Shown: positions 28,268 to 35,390 of the stretch, one piece after another
How positions within the stretch are numbered: position 1 is the first letter of the stretch
How the letters are laid out: each line of letters opens with the position of its first letter
NCBI RefSeq assembly: GCF_042652185.1
Contig: NZ_JBHSIX010000005.1
Length of the DNA: 64,000 nt
Origin: Actinacidiphila fildesensis
Lineage (GTDB): Bacteria; Actinomycetota; Actinomycetes; Streptomycetales; Streptomycetaceae
Direction: 5' to 3' (one strand)
Translations under genes and position numbers: made by a program
Notes under the pieces: generated by a model
What the model was told of the DNA's origin: nothing
Databases searched by the model: none
What the model saw: only the letters and a program-made list of their open reading frames with translations

Positions 28268-28537
28268 TCAACCGGTCGCGGCCTGCCCTGAACCGCTGTC
28301 GGCGACGTCGGCTCCGGCGCCGACCGCCGGTTCCTCGATCCGGATCGACCGGGTCGGACAGCTCCGCTGGGCGTGCAGCAAATCCTCACGCAGCTCCTGC
28401 GGCGGCTCCGCGTTCACGACGAGTACCAGGCCGTCCTCGTCCTGGTCGAACACCTGGGGCACCCGGTAGACGCACAGGCTGCTCGTCACACACGTGTCCT
28501 GGTTGGCGGAGACTCTCAGGCTGCCCACCGCCGTCAC
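28268..28537 (-). CDS. [3Fe-4S]-type ferredoxin, partner of the adjacent P450
   Basis: An 89-aa ferredoxin with Cys16, Cys22 and Cys60 in DTCVTSSLCVYRV and RSCPTRSI, the CX5C...CP pattern of single-cluster 3Fe-4S ferredoxins that feed actinobacterial P450s. The GTG start overlaps the P450 stop as GTGA, so expression is coupled and the P450 at 28534-29727 is its natural partner. The C-terminal tail (VGAGADVADSGSGQAATG) is flexible. It is the only ferredoxin seen in the window and may also serve the other P450s. Confidence 0.9.
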   Translation of the reverse strand: MTAVGSLRVSANQDTCVTSSLCVYRVPQVFDQDEDGLVLVVNAEPPQELREDLLHAQRSCPTRSIRIEEPAVGAGADVADSGSGQAATG

Positions 28538-29727
28538 CAGGTCACAGGGACGTTGGTGTACCCGGCGAGGAAGCCGCCCTCGGGACGCACCAACTCGTCA
28601 CCCGGTATGGCCAGTTTCAGTCCGGGGAAGCGCTGCAGCAGGCCCTCGGTCGCCTCCTGCAGCTCCATGCGGGCCAGTGCCGCGCCGGCGCAGAAGTGGA
28701 TGCCGGCACCGAAGGTCAGGTGGTGGTTGTCCTCGCGCCGGATGTCCAGCGTCAGCGGGTCTTCGAAGACCTCCTCGTCGTGGTTGGACTCCTGGGAGAG
28801 CAGGACCGAGGAGCCCTTCGGGACGACGGCGCCGTCGGACAGTTCGATGTCCTCGACCGCGTACCGCAGCGTGCCCAGCGAGGTGCCCATGATTTGGTAG
28901 CGCAGCAGTTCCTCCACCGCCGACGGCACCAGCGACAGGTCGGCCTTCAGATCGTCGGCGACCTCCGGGCGGTGCAACAGGACGGCCATGCTGGTACCGA
29001 GCTGCGAGGCCGTGGTCACATAGCCCGCGATCAGCAGGGTCTTGACCCAGTTCTGCAGCTGGTAGTCGGTCAGCTTGCCCGGGTCCTCCCGGCTGATCTC
29101 GATCAGCTCGCTGATCAGGTCGTCACCGGGCTGGGCCCGCTTGGAGTCGATCAGTTCGGTGAGGTAGTCCCAGTACTGCTTGCGGCACTCCTCGACCTCG
29201 TCCTCCGGCAGCCGGGTCACCGACAGATAGCCGTCGATCAGTCGGCGGAACTTCGTGCGGTCCTCCGCGGGCACTCCCAGCATCTGGCAGATCACCAGGA
29301 TGGGGAGCGGATATGCGAACGCCTCCATCAGCTCGGCGGGCTGCGGTCCCGCCTCCATCTCGTCCAGCAGGTCGATGACGACCTTCTTGACGAACACGCG
29401 CAGCGCCTCGATGCGGCGGGCGCTGAACGCCCGCATCACCACGGAGCGCTCCTCCAGATAGCGCGGTGGATCGTTGTCGACATTCGGGTCGCCGAACAGG
29501 TCGTTGCTGGCGGACACCCTCGACGCCCGGCCGAACGTGTTGCGGCTCAGCCGCTCGTCTGCGAACAACCGCCGTACGTCCTTGTACCTGGTGACCAGCA
29601 CGGCGGGTTCGCCGCTGGGCAGAGTGATCTCCACGAGCGACCGCTCGCGCAGTGCCTTCCACTCCTCAGGGATGTCCGGGGTCGGGGCCCAGGGGATGGG
29701 GTAGCCGACGGGGCACGACTCACTCAT
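28534..29727 (-). CDS. cytochrome P450 with an atypical I-helix
   Basis: A 397-aa P450. The heme loop is TFGAGIHFCAGAALAR and the ExxR helix is VEELLRYQIMG. The I-helix, usually AGxETT, reads IAGYVTTASQ, so the conserved acid that helps oxygen activation is Val237. Such loss occurs in P450s with unusual chemistry or substrate-assisted proton delivery. The ATG is at 29725-29727. It is coupled to the ferredoxin gene by overlap. Xanthone-type clusters need P450s for oxidative ring rearrangement and methylenedioxy bridges; this is a candidate. Confidence 0.92.
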   Translation of the reverse strand: MSESCPVGYPIPWAPTPDIPEEWKALRERSLVEITLPSGEPAVLVTRYKDVRRLFADERLSRNTFGRASRVSASNDLFGDPNVDNDPPRYLEERSVVMRAFSARRIEALRVFVKKVVIDLLDEMEAGPQPAELMEAFAYPLPILVICQMLGVPAEDRTKFRRLIDGYLSVTRLPEDEVEECRKQYWDYLTELIDSKRAQPGDDLISELIEISREDPGKLTDYQLQNWVKTLLIAGYVTTASQLGTSMAVLLHRPEVADDLKADLSLVPSAVEELLRYQIMGTSLGTLRYAVEDIELSDGAVVPKGSSVLLSQESNHDEEVFEDPLTLDIRREDNHHLTFGAGIHFCAGAALARMELQEATEGLLQRFPGLKLAIPGDELVRPEGGFLAGYTNVPVTW

Positions 29728-29797
29728 ACGGGAACCGCCCTCTCAATACACTCACCGCTTGTATCGCGCACAGCTTGGGCGCTCGGTCTGGTGACCG

Positions 29798-29815
29798 GCT
29801 CGAAGCCCGGTCGAT
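29798..29815 (-). promoter_or_regulatory. SARP-type heptad pair upstream of the P450-ferredoxin operon
   Basis: On the minus strand ATCGACC-GGGC-TTCGAGC, 11-base period, 71-88 bases before the ATG at 29727. Confidence 0.5.
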
Positions 29816-29892
29816 ACCCGCCCCACCGCACCCGCCCGAGGCGGGGACCACCTCCCAGCGGTAGCTATGAGGTGCCCTTCATGTCCGCCCCA

Positions 29893-29937
29893 TGTCCGGC
29901 CGGACAGGCCCTAGCGCCAGTCGAGCAATCCTCGGTC
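29893..29937 (+). promoter_or_regulatory. palindrome plus heptad repeats upstream of the methyltransferase pair
   Basis: TGTCCGGCCGGACA at 29893-29906 is a perfect 14-bp palindrome. It is followed by CCCTAGC-GCCA-GTCGAGC-AATC-CTCGGTC (29909-29937), three heptads of 11-base period, 41-69 bases before the ATG at 29978. The first 33 bases recur with 26 matches at 33491-33523. Regulator identity is inferred. Confidence 0.45.
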
Positions 29938-29977
29938 CGCCGCTGCGAGATTGCCGCCGGTGAAAGGAGAACCGCCC

Positions 29978-30988
29978 ATGACATCGACCGGAGCGGACCC
30001 TGGGACCGCAGCGGGGATCATCCGGCTCGGCACCGCGTTCTGCGACGCCAAGGCCCTGCTCACCGCCGTCCGTCTGGATCTGTTCACGGTCCTCGCCCAG
30101 AACCCGGCGACCGCCGGTGAACTGCGCACGCTCCTACGCCTGCACGGCCGCGGGCTGCCGGAGTTCCTTGCCCTGCTGGCCGCCCGCGGCCTGCTGCGCC
30201 GGGACGTGGACGGCCGCTACCACAACGCCGAGGGCGCCGATCGCCATCTGGTCGCCGGCCGTCCGGGCGCCGTCACCGGCTTCCTGATCGGCGCGGACAT
30301 CAATCTGTACGACGTCTACGGGCGGCTGGGAGAGGCACTGCGCACCGGCAAGCCGCAGGCCGACGGCGACTTCGCCGGAATGCTGCAGGACCCGGTGGCG
30401 GTCGACCGCTTCGCGCGGATGATGGACGGCCTCACCGAGGGGTTCGGCGCCAAGCTTCTGGACGCCCTGGACGGCACCACGTTCCGCACCGTCCTCGACG
30501 TCGGCGGCTGCCGGGGCCATCTGACCGGGCAGCTGCTCGCCGCCCGTGACGACCTGGTCGGGCATGTCTTCGACCTGCCCCAGATGGAGCCGGTCTTCGA
30601 CGAGCACATGGCCGAACTCGGCCTCACGGAACGGGCGCACTTTCACGCGGGAGACTTCTTCAGAGATCCGCTGCCGCCGGCAGACGTGATCATCTTCGGC
30701 CACAACCTGAGTGACTGGGACCCGGACCAACGCCGGCTGCTGCTGACCAAGGCATACACGGCCCTGAGCCCCGGCGGCACAGTGCTGGTCTACGACCGGA
30801 TGCTCGGCGAACGCCGGGACGACACCGAGAACCTGGTGGCCAGCCTGAACATGCTGCTGGTCACCGAAGGCGGCAGGGAGTACACCGTCGCCGAGCTGGG
30901 AGCACAGGCCCGAGCCACCGGCTTCAGCTCCATCACCCACCGGCCACTGGCCGACCACGACACGCTGGTGTCGTGCCGGAAGGACTGA
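29978..30988 (+). CDS. O-methyltransferase-family protein with the catalytic His replaced by Ser
   Basis: A 336-aa two-domain methyltransferase fold, strongly similar along its length to the enzyme at 39259-40278 (shared FCDAKALLTAV, LHGRGL, ALRTGK, VLVYDRML, NMLLVT/DMLLVT). The SAM motif is VLDVGGCRGHLTGQL. The general-base site, VLHDWDP in the paralogue, is NLSDWDP here, with Ser245 in place of His. It may therefore methylate by another mechanism or do a non-methylation reaction, as RdmB-type relatives do. The ATG at 29978 follows AAAGGAGA. Confidence 0.85.
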   Translation: MTSTGADPGTAAGIIRLGTAFCDAKALLTAVRLDLFTVLAQNPATAGELRTLLRLHGRGLPEFLALLAARGLLRRDVDGRYHNAEGADRHLVAGRPGAVTGFLIGADINLYDVYGRLGEALRTGKPQADGDFAGMLQDPVAVDRFARMMDGLTEGFGAKLLDALDGTTFRTVLDVGGCRGHLTGQLLAARDDLVGHVFDLPQMEPVFDEHMAELGLTERAHFHAGDFFRDPLPPADVIIFGHNLSDWDPDQRRLLLTKAYTALSPGGTVLVYDRMLGERRDDTENLVASLNMLLVTEGGREYTVAELGAQARATGFSSITHRPLADHDTLVSCRKD

Positions 30989-31038
30989 CCGCCGCCGCGC
31001 CGCGCGGCGGGCCGAACTAAGGAACCATGGGGAGTGCA

Positions 31039-32058
31039 ATGAGCAGTCAGATCTCTGGACAGCCGGCGACCGCGGCGGAATACCTTCCGCTTTCCTTCGG
31101 CTTCGCCCTGCACCAGATAGGCGCCGCCGTGTCATCGCTCGGCGTCCTCGACGCCCTGGCCGACGGGCCGCGTACCGCCGCACAGTTGGTCGAGGTCACC
31201 GACGCACATGCCGGCAGCCTGCGTCGCCTGCTGTACGCCGCCACGAAGGCCAAGCTGCTCACCGTCGACAGCGAGGGCTACCACCTCGCTCCGCTGTCGG
31301 CCTTCTTCGGCCCGCTGTCCGACTACCACGCCGCGCCCGAGATCTGGGCGGCCTGGGGAGCTTTCGAGGAGTCGATCCGTACCGGTGTGGACGCGTTCCA
31401 GATCGCCAACGGCGCACCGCTGTTCGACTACATCAAGACCAATCCCAAGCTCGCGGCCACCTTCCACGCCGCGATGTCCGCAGGCAGCGACGCCCAGGTG
31501 CCGGCGATCGTCGAGCACTTCGACTTCAGCCGGTTCAAGACCATCGTGGACTGCGGTGGCGGCAAGGGCACCCACCTGACCGCCATTCTGGCCGCCAATC
31601 CACACCTTCAGGGCACCATCTTCGACACCGCCAACGGTGTGGTCGAGGCCGCTGCCGTGATCGAGGCCGCCGGGGTCGGTGACCGCTGCGAGGTCGTCGT
31701 GGGCTCGTTCTTCGACTCGGTTCCCGAGGGCGCCGACCTGTACGTGCTGAAGAACATCCTCCACGACTGGAACGACGAGGAGAGCGTCCAGATCCTCTCC
31801 AACATCCGCAAGGCGATGGCACCGGGCGGACGGGTGGTCGTGCTGTCCTCAGTGCTCTCCGAGGGCGAGGACGAGGACCCGGGCGACGCGCTGGGCGGTG
31901 CCATCTCCGACATCGAGATGCTGGTGATGACCACCGGTCTGGAGCGCAGCCAGAGCGAGTATGCCCAGCTGTTCACCGACGCGGGACTGAAGCTCTCGAC
32001 CGCGACCGCGCTTCCCTGCCCCTGGCTCTACTACGCGCTGGAGGCCACCGCCTCCTGA
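31039..32058 (+). CDS. SAM-dependent O-methyltransferase
   Basis: A 339-aa O-methyltransferase. The dimerisation domain includes GVLDALADGPRTAAQLVEVT, the SAM motif is IVDCGGGKGTHLTAILAA, and the catalytic His is in LKNILHDWNDEE. The ATG at 31039 follows GGGGAG; ATG 31027 would add four residues. It lies 50 bases after the Ser245 methyltransferase gene in the same transcript and ends at a hairpin facing a convergent P450. Confidence 0.9.
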   Translation: MSSQISGQPATAAEYLPLSFGFALHQIGAAVSSLGVLDALADGPRTAAQLVEVTDAHAGSLRRLLYAATKAKLLTVDSEGYHLAPLSAFFGPLSDYHAAPEIWAAWGAFEESIRTGVDAFQIANGAPLFDYIKTNPKLAATFHAAMSAGSDAQVPAIVEHFDFSRFKTIVDCGGGKGTHLTAILAANPHLQGTIFDTANGVVEAAAVIEAAGVGDRCEVVVGSFFDSVPEGADLYVLKNILHDWNDEESVQILSNIRKAMAPGGRVVVLSSVLSEGEDEDPGDALGGAISDIEMLVMTTGLERSQSEYAQLFTDAGLKLSTATALPCPWLYYALEATAS

Positions 32059-32082
32059 ATCCGCAGCAGGGCAGTCGGTCGG

Positions 32083-32113
32083 GCGGGCCCGGAGCAAGCA
32101 GCTCCGGGCCCGC
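32083..32113. terminator. bidirectional hairpin between convergent genes
   Basis: A perfect 13-bp inverted repeat (GCGGGCCCGGAGC and its complement) around the loop AAGCA, between the methyltransferase stop and the convergent P450 stop. A second, imperfect hairpin lies near 32162-32215. Confidence 0.75.
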
Positions 32114-32229
32114 TCGGCGCTGCCCTGGCGAAGCCGATGCGACGGAGCGGCCCAGTGGCGCAGCGAGAAACCGGCCCCGGCTTTCGACCGGGACCGGCTT
32201 CGTTTCGCGCTGTCACTTCCCGCGGTGGA

Positions 32230-33438
32230 TCAAATGTCCCAGGTCACCGGGAGCGAGTGGACTCCGTAGAAGACCTTGTCCACACCGGTGGGCACTTCCT
32301 CGGCCGGCACCGCGAGCCGCAGCCCGGGCAGTCTGCGCAGCAGGGCCTCGAAGGCAATCTTCATCTCCACCCGCGCGAGATGGGCGCCGAGGCACTGGTG
32401 CACACCGAAGCCGAACGCCATGTGCGGCGCCCCCTGGCGGCTCACGTCCAGCTGGTCCGGATCGGGGTACACACCGGGGTCACGGTTGCCCGCGGCCAGT
32501 GAGGTGACGACGGTCTCGCCGGCCCTGATCAGCTGCCCGGCGATCTCGGTGTCCTCACGCGCCGTGCGGGTGAGGCCGAACTGCACGATGGTCAGGTATC
32601 GCAGCAGCTCCTCGACAGCCGTGTCGAGCAGATCCTCGTTGGCCCGCAGTTTCGCGGCCTGGTCAGGGTTCTGCAGCAGGGCGAACGTGCCGAGGCCGAG
32701 CATGTTGGCGGTGGTCTCCAGCCCGGCGATCAGCAGCAGCGCGCTGATGCCGACGACTTCGTCGTCGTTGAGCGGACTGGTGCCGTGGTGCAGCAGGTCG
32801 CTGACGATGTCGTCCCCGGGCGCCGTGCGCTTGGCACGGACGAGTTCGCCCAGGCTTCCGTAGAGGCCGTCGCTGGCCTCGCGCAGTTGGTCGGCGTCGG
32901 TCTTCAGGGAGAGCATCGCCAGGATCCAGCGCTGGTACTCGGCCCGGTCCGGCTCGGGGATGCCGAGCATCTCGGTGATGACGCGGGTCGGGATGGGCTG
33001 GGAGAACCAGCTGACCAGATCGACGGGCGGGCCGTGGTCGATCATGGCGGTCAGCTGGTCGTTGATGATCTGTGTGAGTCGGGGAGTGATCTCACGGGTG
33101 CGCTTGCGGGTGAAGTACCGGCTGACCTGCCGGCGGTACCGGCTCTGCTCGGGAGGGTCCATCGCGGAGAACACCCCGGGCGGTACCTGGAGCTCCTCCT
33201 CGGGCAGCGGCAGGTCCGTCGCGGGGGTCACCTGGATGAGGGGCGGGCTGAAGCGCTGGTCCGCCAGCGTCGCGCGCACGTCCTCGTAGCGGGTGACGAG
33301 CCAGCCGATCCGCCCGCCCGGAAGCCGCAGACGGCTCAGCGGCCGTTCGGCACGCAACTGCGCGTATTCTTCCGGCGGATCGAGCGGGCAGCGTCGCTCG
33401 GCCGGCAGGTTCATCGGGTCGGGCAGCGGGATGGGCAT
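32230..33438 (-). CDS. cytochrome P450
   Basis: A 402-aa P450 with a canonical I-helix (LLIAGLETTANML), ExxR in VEELLRYLTIV, and heme loop FGFGVHQCLGAHLARVE. I chose ATG 33436-33438 (MPIPLPDPMNLPAER) because AAGGTG precedes it and the family N-terminus fits; the longer frame upstream runs into decayed sequence. It is transcribed alone, convergent with the methyltransferase pair. Substrate not deducible. Confidence 0.92.
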   Translation of the reverse strand: MPIPLPDPMNLPAERRCPLDPPEEYAQLRAERPLSRLRLPGGRIGWLVTRYEDVRATLADQRFSPPLIQVTPATDLPLPEEELQVPPGVFSAMDPPEQSRYRRQVSRYFTRKRTREITPRLTQIINDQLTAMIDHGPPVDLVSWFSQPIPTRVITEMLGIPEPDRAEYQRWILAMLSLKTDADQLREASDGLYGSLGELVRAKRTAPGDDIVSDLLHHGTSPLNDDEVVGISALLLIAGLETTANMLGLGTFALLQNPDQAAKLRANEDLLDTAVEELLRYLTIVQFGLTRTAREDTEIAGQLIRAGETVVTSLAAGNRDPGVYPDPDQLDVSRQGAPHMAFGFGVHQCLGAHLARVEMKIAFEALLRRLPGLRLAVPAEEVPTGVDKVFYGVHSLPVTWDI

Positions 33439-33897
33439 CCACACACCTTCTTGCTGTGTCGTCGGGTCCGTACCGGGGCCGGGTAGGGCCTGTCCAGCCG
33501 GACAGACCCTGGCACCGGTCGGTACTCCAGCAGGGCGATGTCGCCCGGGACCGGTTCGTCGGCCGGCTCGGGGCCGGCCATCGGCGGTGGGACGGTTCCA
33601 TTCCTCCAGGCTTCCGCGCACAGGTTCCCGGCTCCCGCTCGAACTCCGATGGGGCTGCGGTCGACCGGTGCCGCCCGGGCGGGCGCGGCGGCCCCGTGGC
33701 GGCGGGTCCTGACTCGTCTGCCAGGCGTCCTTGAGGCAGGCCCGGTACTCATCGGAGGCATGTCAGTCAGGTGACGCGACATCCAGTGGTGTGGGAGCCC
33801 GGTACCGACCGACGGGCGGGGCCCCGACGGGTCCCGGTCACCCGCTCCCCGCGGGGCATGACATGACACTGTCCGCCACATACGAGGAGTAGACGCC
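33439..33897. other. 459-base gene-free stretch with remnants
   Basis: No intact gene. It holds (a) a near-palindrome TGTCCAGCCGGACA at 33491-33504 with flanks like those at 29893; (b) a decayed methyltransferase 3' end, annotated separately; (c) CCAGGCGTCCTTGAG at 33721-33735, matching 14 of 15 bases of the promoter stretch before the FAD gene at 40490; and (d) GGAGG followed by an ATG that stops after four codons near 33760. It looks like a junction left by rearrangement or deletion. Confidence 0.6.
33515..33607 (-). pseudogene. remnant of an O-methyltransferase 3' end
   Basis: About 93 bases align with the 3' end of the O-methyltransferase gene (16036-16127), with most differences being single-base changes. 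Translated on the minus strand, the remnant gives EPVPGDIALLEYRPV, identical to the last 15 residues of that enzyme, and the WN dipeptide upstream is partly kept (WRNGT). The stop is lost and nothing upstream of the fragment resembles the rest of the gene. It is best read as the leftover of a deleted paralogue. Confidence 0.8.
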
Positions 33898-35190
33898 ATG
33901 ACAGGAAGTCAGGCTGCCACACTGTTCTTGGGAATCGCCGTAATCCTGCTATTAGCCCGACTGTTGGGCGCCGGCGCGAAGGCCATCGGCCAACCTCCCG
34001 TGCTGGGTGAGATCCTGGGCGGGATACTGCTCGGCCCCACGCTCTTCAACGGCGCTGTCGCCCGGCACCTCTTCCCTGCCTCGGTCGGTCCGTTCCTCTC
34101 GGCACTGGCCAACCTCGGGCTGATCCTCTTCATGTTCGTCATCGGCTTCGAGCTCGAACACTCCCTGGTGCGCGGCCGCGGCCGGATCGCCGCCGCGGTG
34201 TCACTCAGCTCGATCCTGCTGCCGTTCGGCCTCGGGGTGGTACTGGCACTGCACCTGAGCCACCGTCACCCGGCCCACAGCACCGCCGGTTTCGTCCTCT
34301 TCTTCGGAGCGGCGATGTCGGTGACCGCCTTTCCGGTGCTCGCACGGATCCTGACGGACCGCGGAATGCAGCGCACACCCGTCGGCAGCCTGGCGCTGGC
34401 CTGCGCGGCCGTCGACGACCTGCTGGCCTGGTCGCTGCTGGCGGTGGTGACCACCATCGCCAGCGGTACCGGGCAGTGGCACACCCTGCTCGCACCGGTC
34501 TATCTGGCCCTGATGATCGGCGTGGTCCGACCACTGTTCCGGCGGCTGTTCGCCACGCACTCGACGTCCGGCCGGCTCTCGCCGCAGGTGCTGACCCCGG
34601 TGCTGATCGGGCTGATGCTGTCCTGCTGGGCCACCGAGTGGATGGGCGTGCACTTCATCTTCGGCGCCTTCCTCTTCGGACTCGTCATGCCGCGCGGCGG
34701 CCCGCAGGTCGTCCGCGAAGGACTGCTGAACAGCTTCGAGAACGTCGGCATGGTCTTCCTGCTCCCGGTCTTCTTCGTCACCGCCGGGCTGAAGGTCGAC
34801 CTGTCGCACCTGAGCACGCGCGATCTGGGCGAGCTCGGACTGATCCTGCTGGTGGCCATCTCCGGCAAGTTCATCGGAGCCTTCACCGGGGCGAAGCTGC
34901 AGGGCGTCTCCACCCGGCACTCCGGCGTACTGGCCACCTTGATGAACACCCGCGGGCTGACGGAGCTGGTCATCCTCACCGTGGGCGTGCAGCTCGGCGT
35001 CCTCGACAAGGGGCTGTACTCGCTGATGGTCGTGATGGCCATGGTCACTACCTTCATGGCAGGACCGATCCTGCGGCTGATCTACCCGACCGAGCAGATC
35101 GAACGCGACACCCTGCCGGCATCACTGGTGGTGGTGGAACCGAACCTGGAATCCGAGCGGGAAGCCGAGCGCGTCGCGCACTCGGCCTAG
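33898..35190 (+). CDS. cation/proton antiporter (CPA2 family) with a TTA codon
   Basis: A 430-aa, roughly 12-helix membrane antiporter. It has the segments PPVLGEILGGILLGPTLF, the paired acids in CAAVDDLLAW, and LMNTRGLTELVILTVG, typical of Na+/H+ or K+/H+ exchangers. Similar antiporters occur in other pentangular polyketide clusters and may offset ionophore-like product effects or pH stress. The ATG follows GAGGAG. Codon 19 (33952-33954) is TTA, so bldA should gate it. The charged C-terminal tail (EPNLESEREAERVAHSA) is cytosolic. Confidence 0.9.
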   Translation: MTGSQAATLFLGIAVILLLARLLGAGAKAIGQPPVLGEILGGILLGPTLFNGAVARHLFPASVGPFLSALANLGLILFMFVIGFELEHSLVRGRGRIAAAVSLSSILLPFGLGVVLALHLSHRHPAHSTAGFVLFFGAAMSVTAFPVLARILTDRGMQRTPVGSLALACAAVDDLLAWSLLAVVTTIASGTGQWHTLLAPVYLALMIGVVRPLFRRLFATHSTSGRLSPQVLTPVLIGLMLSCWATEWMGVHFIFGAFLFGLVMPRGGPQVVREGLLNSFENVGMVFLLPVFFVTAGLKVDLSHLSTRDLGELGLILLVAISGKFIGAFTGAKLQGVSTRHSGVLATLMNTRGLTELVILTVGVQLGVLDKGLYSLMVVMAMVTTFMAGPILRLIYPTEQIERDTLPASLVVVEPNLESEREAERVAHSA

Positions 35191-35201
35191 AAGTCGGGCC
35201 A

Positions 35202-35247
35202 CACGGCAGCGGGCGGAGGGGGAACTCCCCTTCCGCCCGCTGCCGTG
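35202..35247. terminator. hairpin between convergent antiporter and halogenase genes
   Basis: A perfect 16-bp inverted repeat (CACGGCAGCGGGCGGA and its complement) directly after the antiporter stop. A second 10-bp hairpin with loop CTCG lies at 35301-35324 and would serve the opposite strand. Confidence 0.75.
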
Positions 35248-35275
35248 CTGTGCCGTGCCGTGCCGTGCCGTGCTG
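35241..35275. repeat. TGCCG pentanucleotide tandem repeat
   Basis: Four perfect TGCCG units at 35251-35270 flanked by near-copies (TGCCG TGCTG before, TGCTG after). It overlaps the right arm of the upstream hairpin and probably arose by slippage. No function is evident. Confidence 0.7.
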
Positions 35276-35300
35276 CCGAGTGTGCACGGCGAACGGCTGT

Positions 35301-35324
35301 GGGCGGGAGCCTCGGCTCCCGCCC
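35301..35324. terminator. second hairpin in the antiporter-halogenase gap
   Basis: A perfect 10-bp stem GGGCGGGAGC with a CTCG tetraloop, about 65 bases downstream of the halogenase stop on the minus strand. Confidence 0.65.
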
Positions 35325-35390
35325 CCGGCCGCTGGGCCGTTCCCGGGTCCTTCACGGACAACCAGTGTCAGGACGCCGCCCACACCGCGC

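Noticed and set aside
33411..33899. A minus-strand frame of about 160 codons spanning the gap before the antiporter
   Set aside because: It only carries the short methyltransferase fossil; the rest is Arg/Pro-rich noise, with no ribosome site and no further similarity.
35241..35275. TGCCG repeat as a regulatory or CRISPR-like array
   Set aside because: It has only about four perfect 5-base units with no spacers, within a terminator region between convergent genes. Slippage is the simpler reading.
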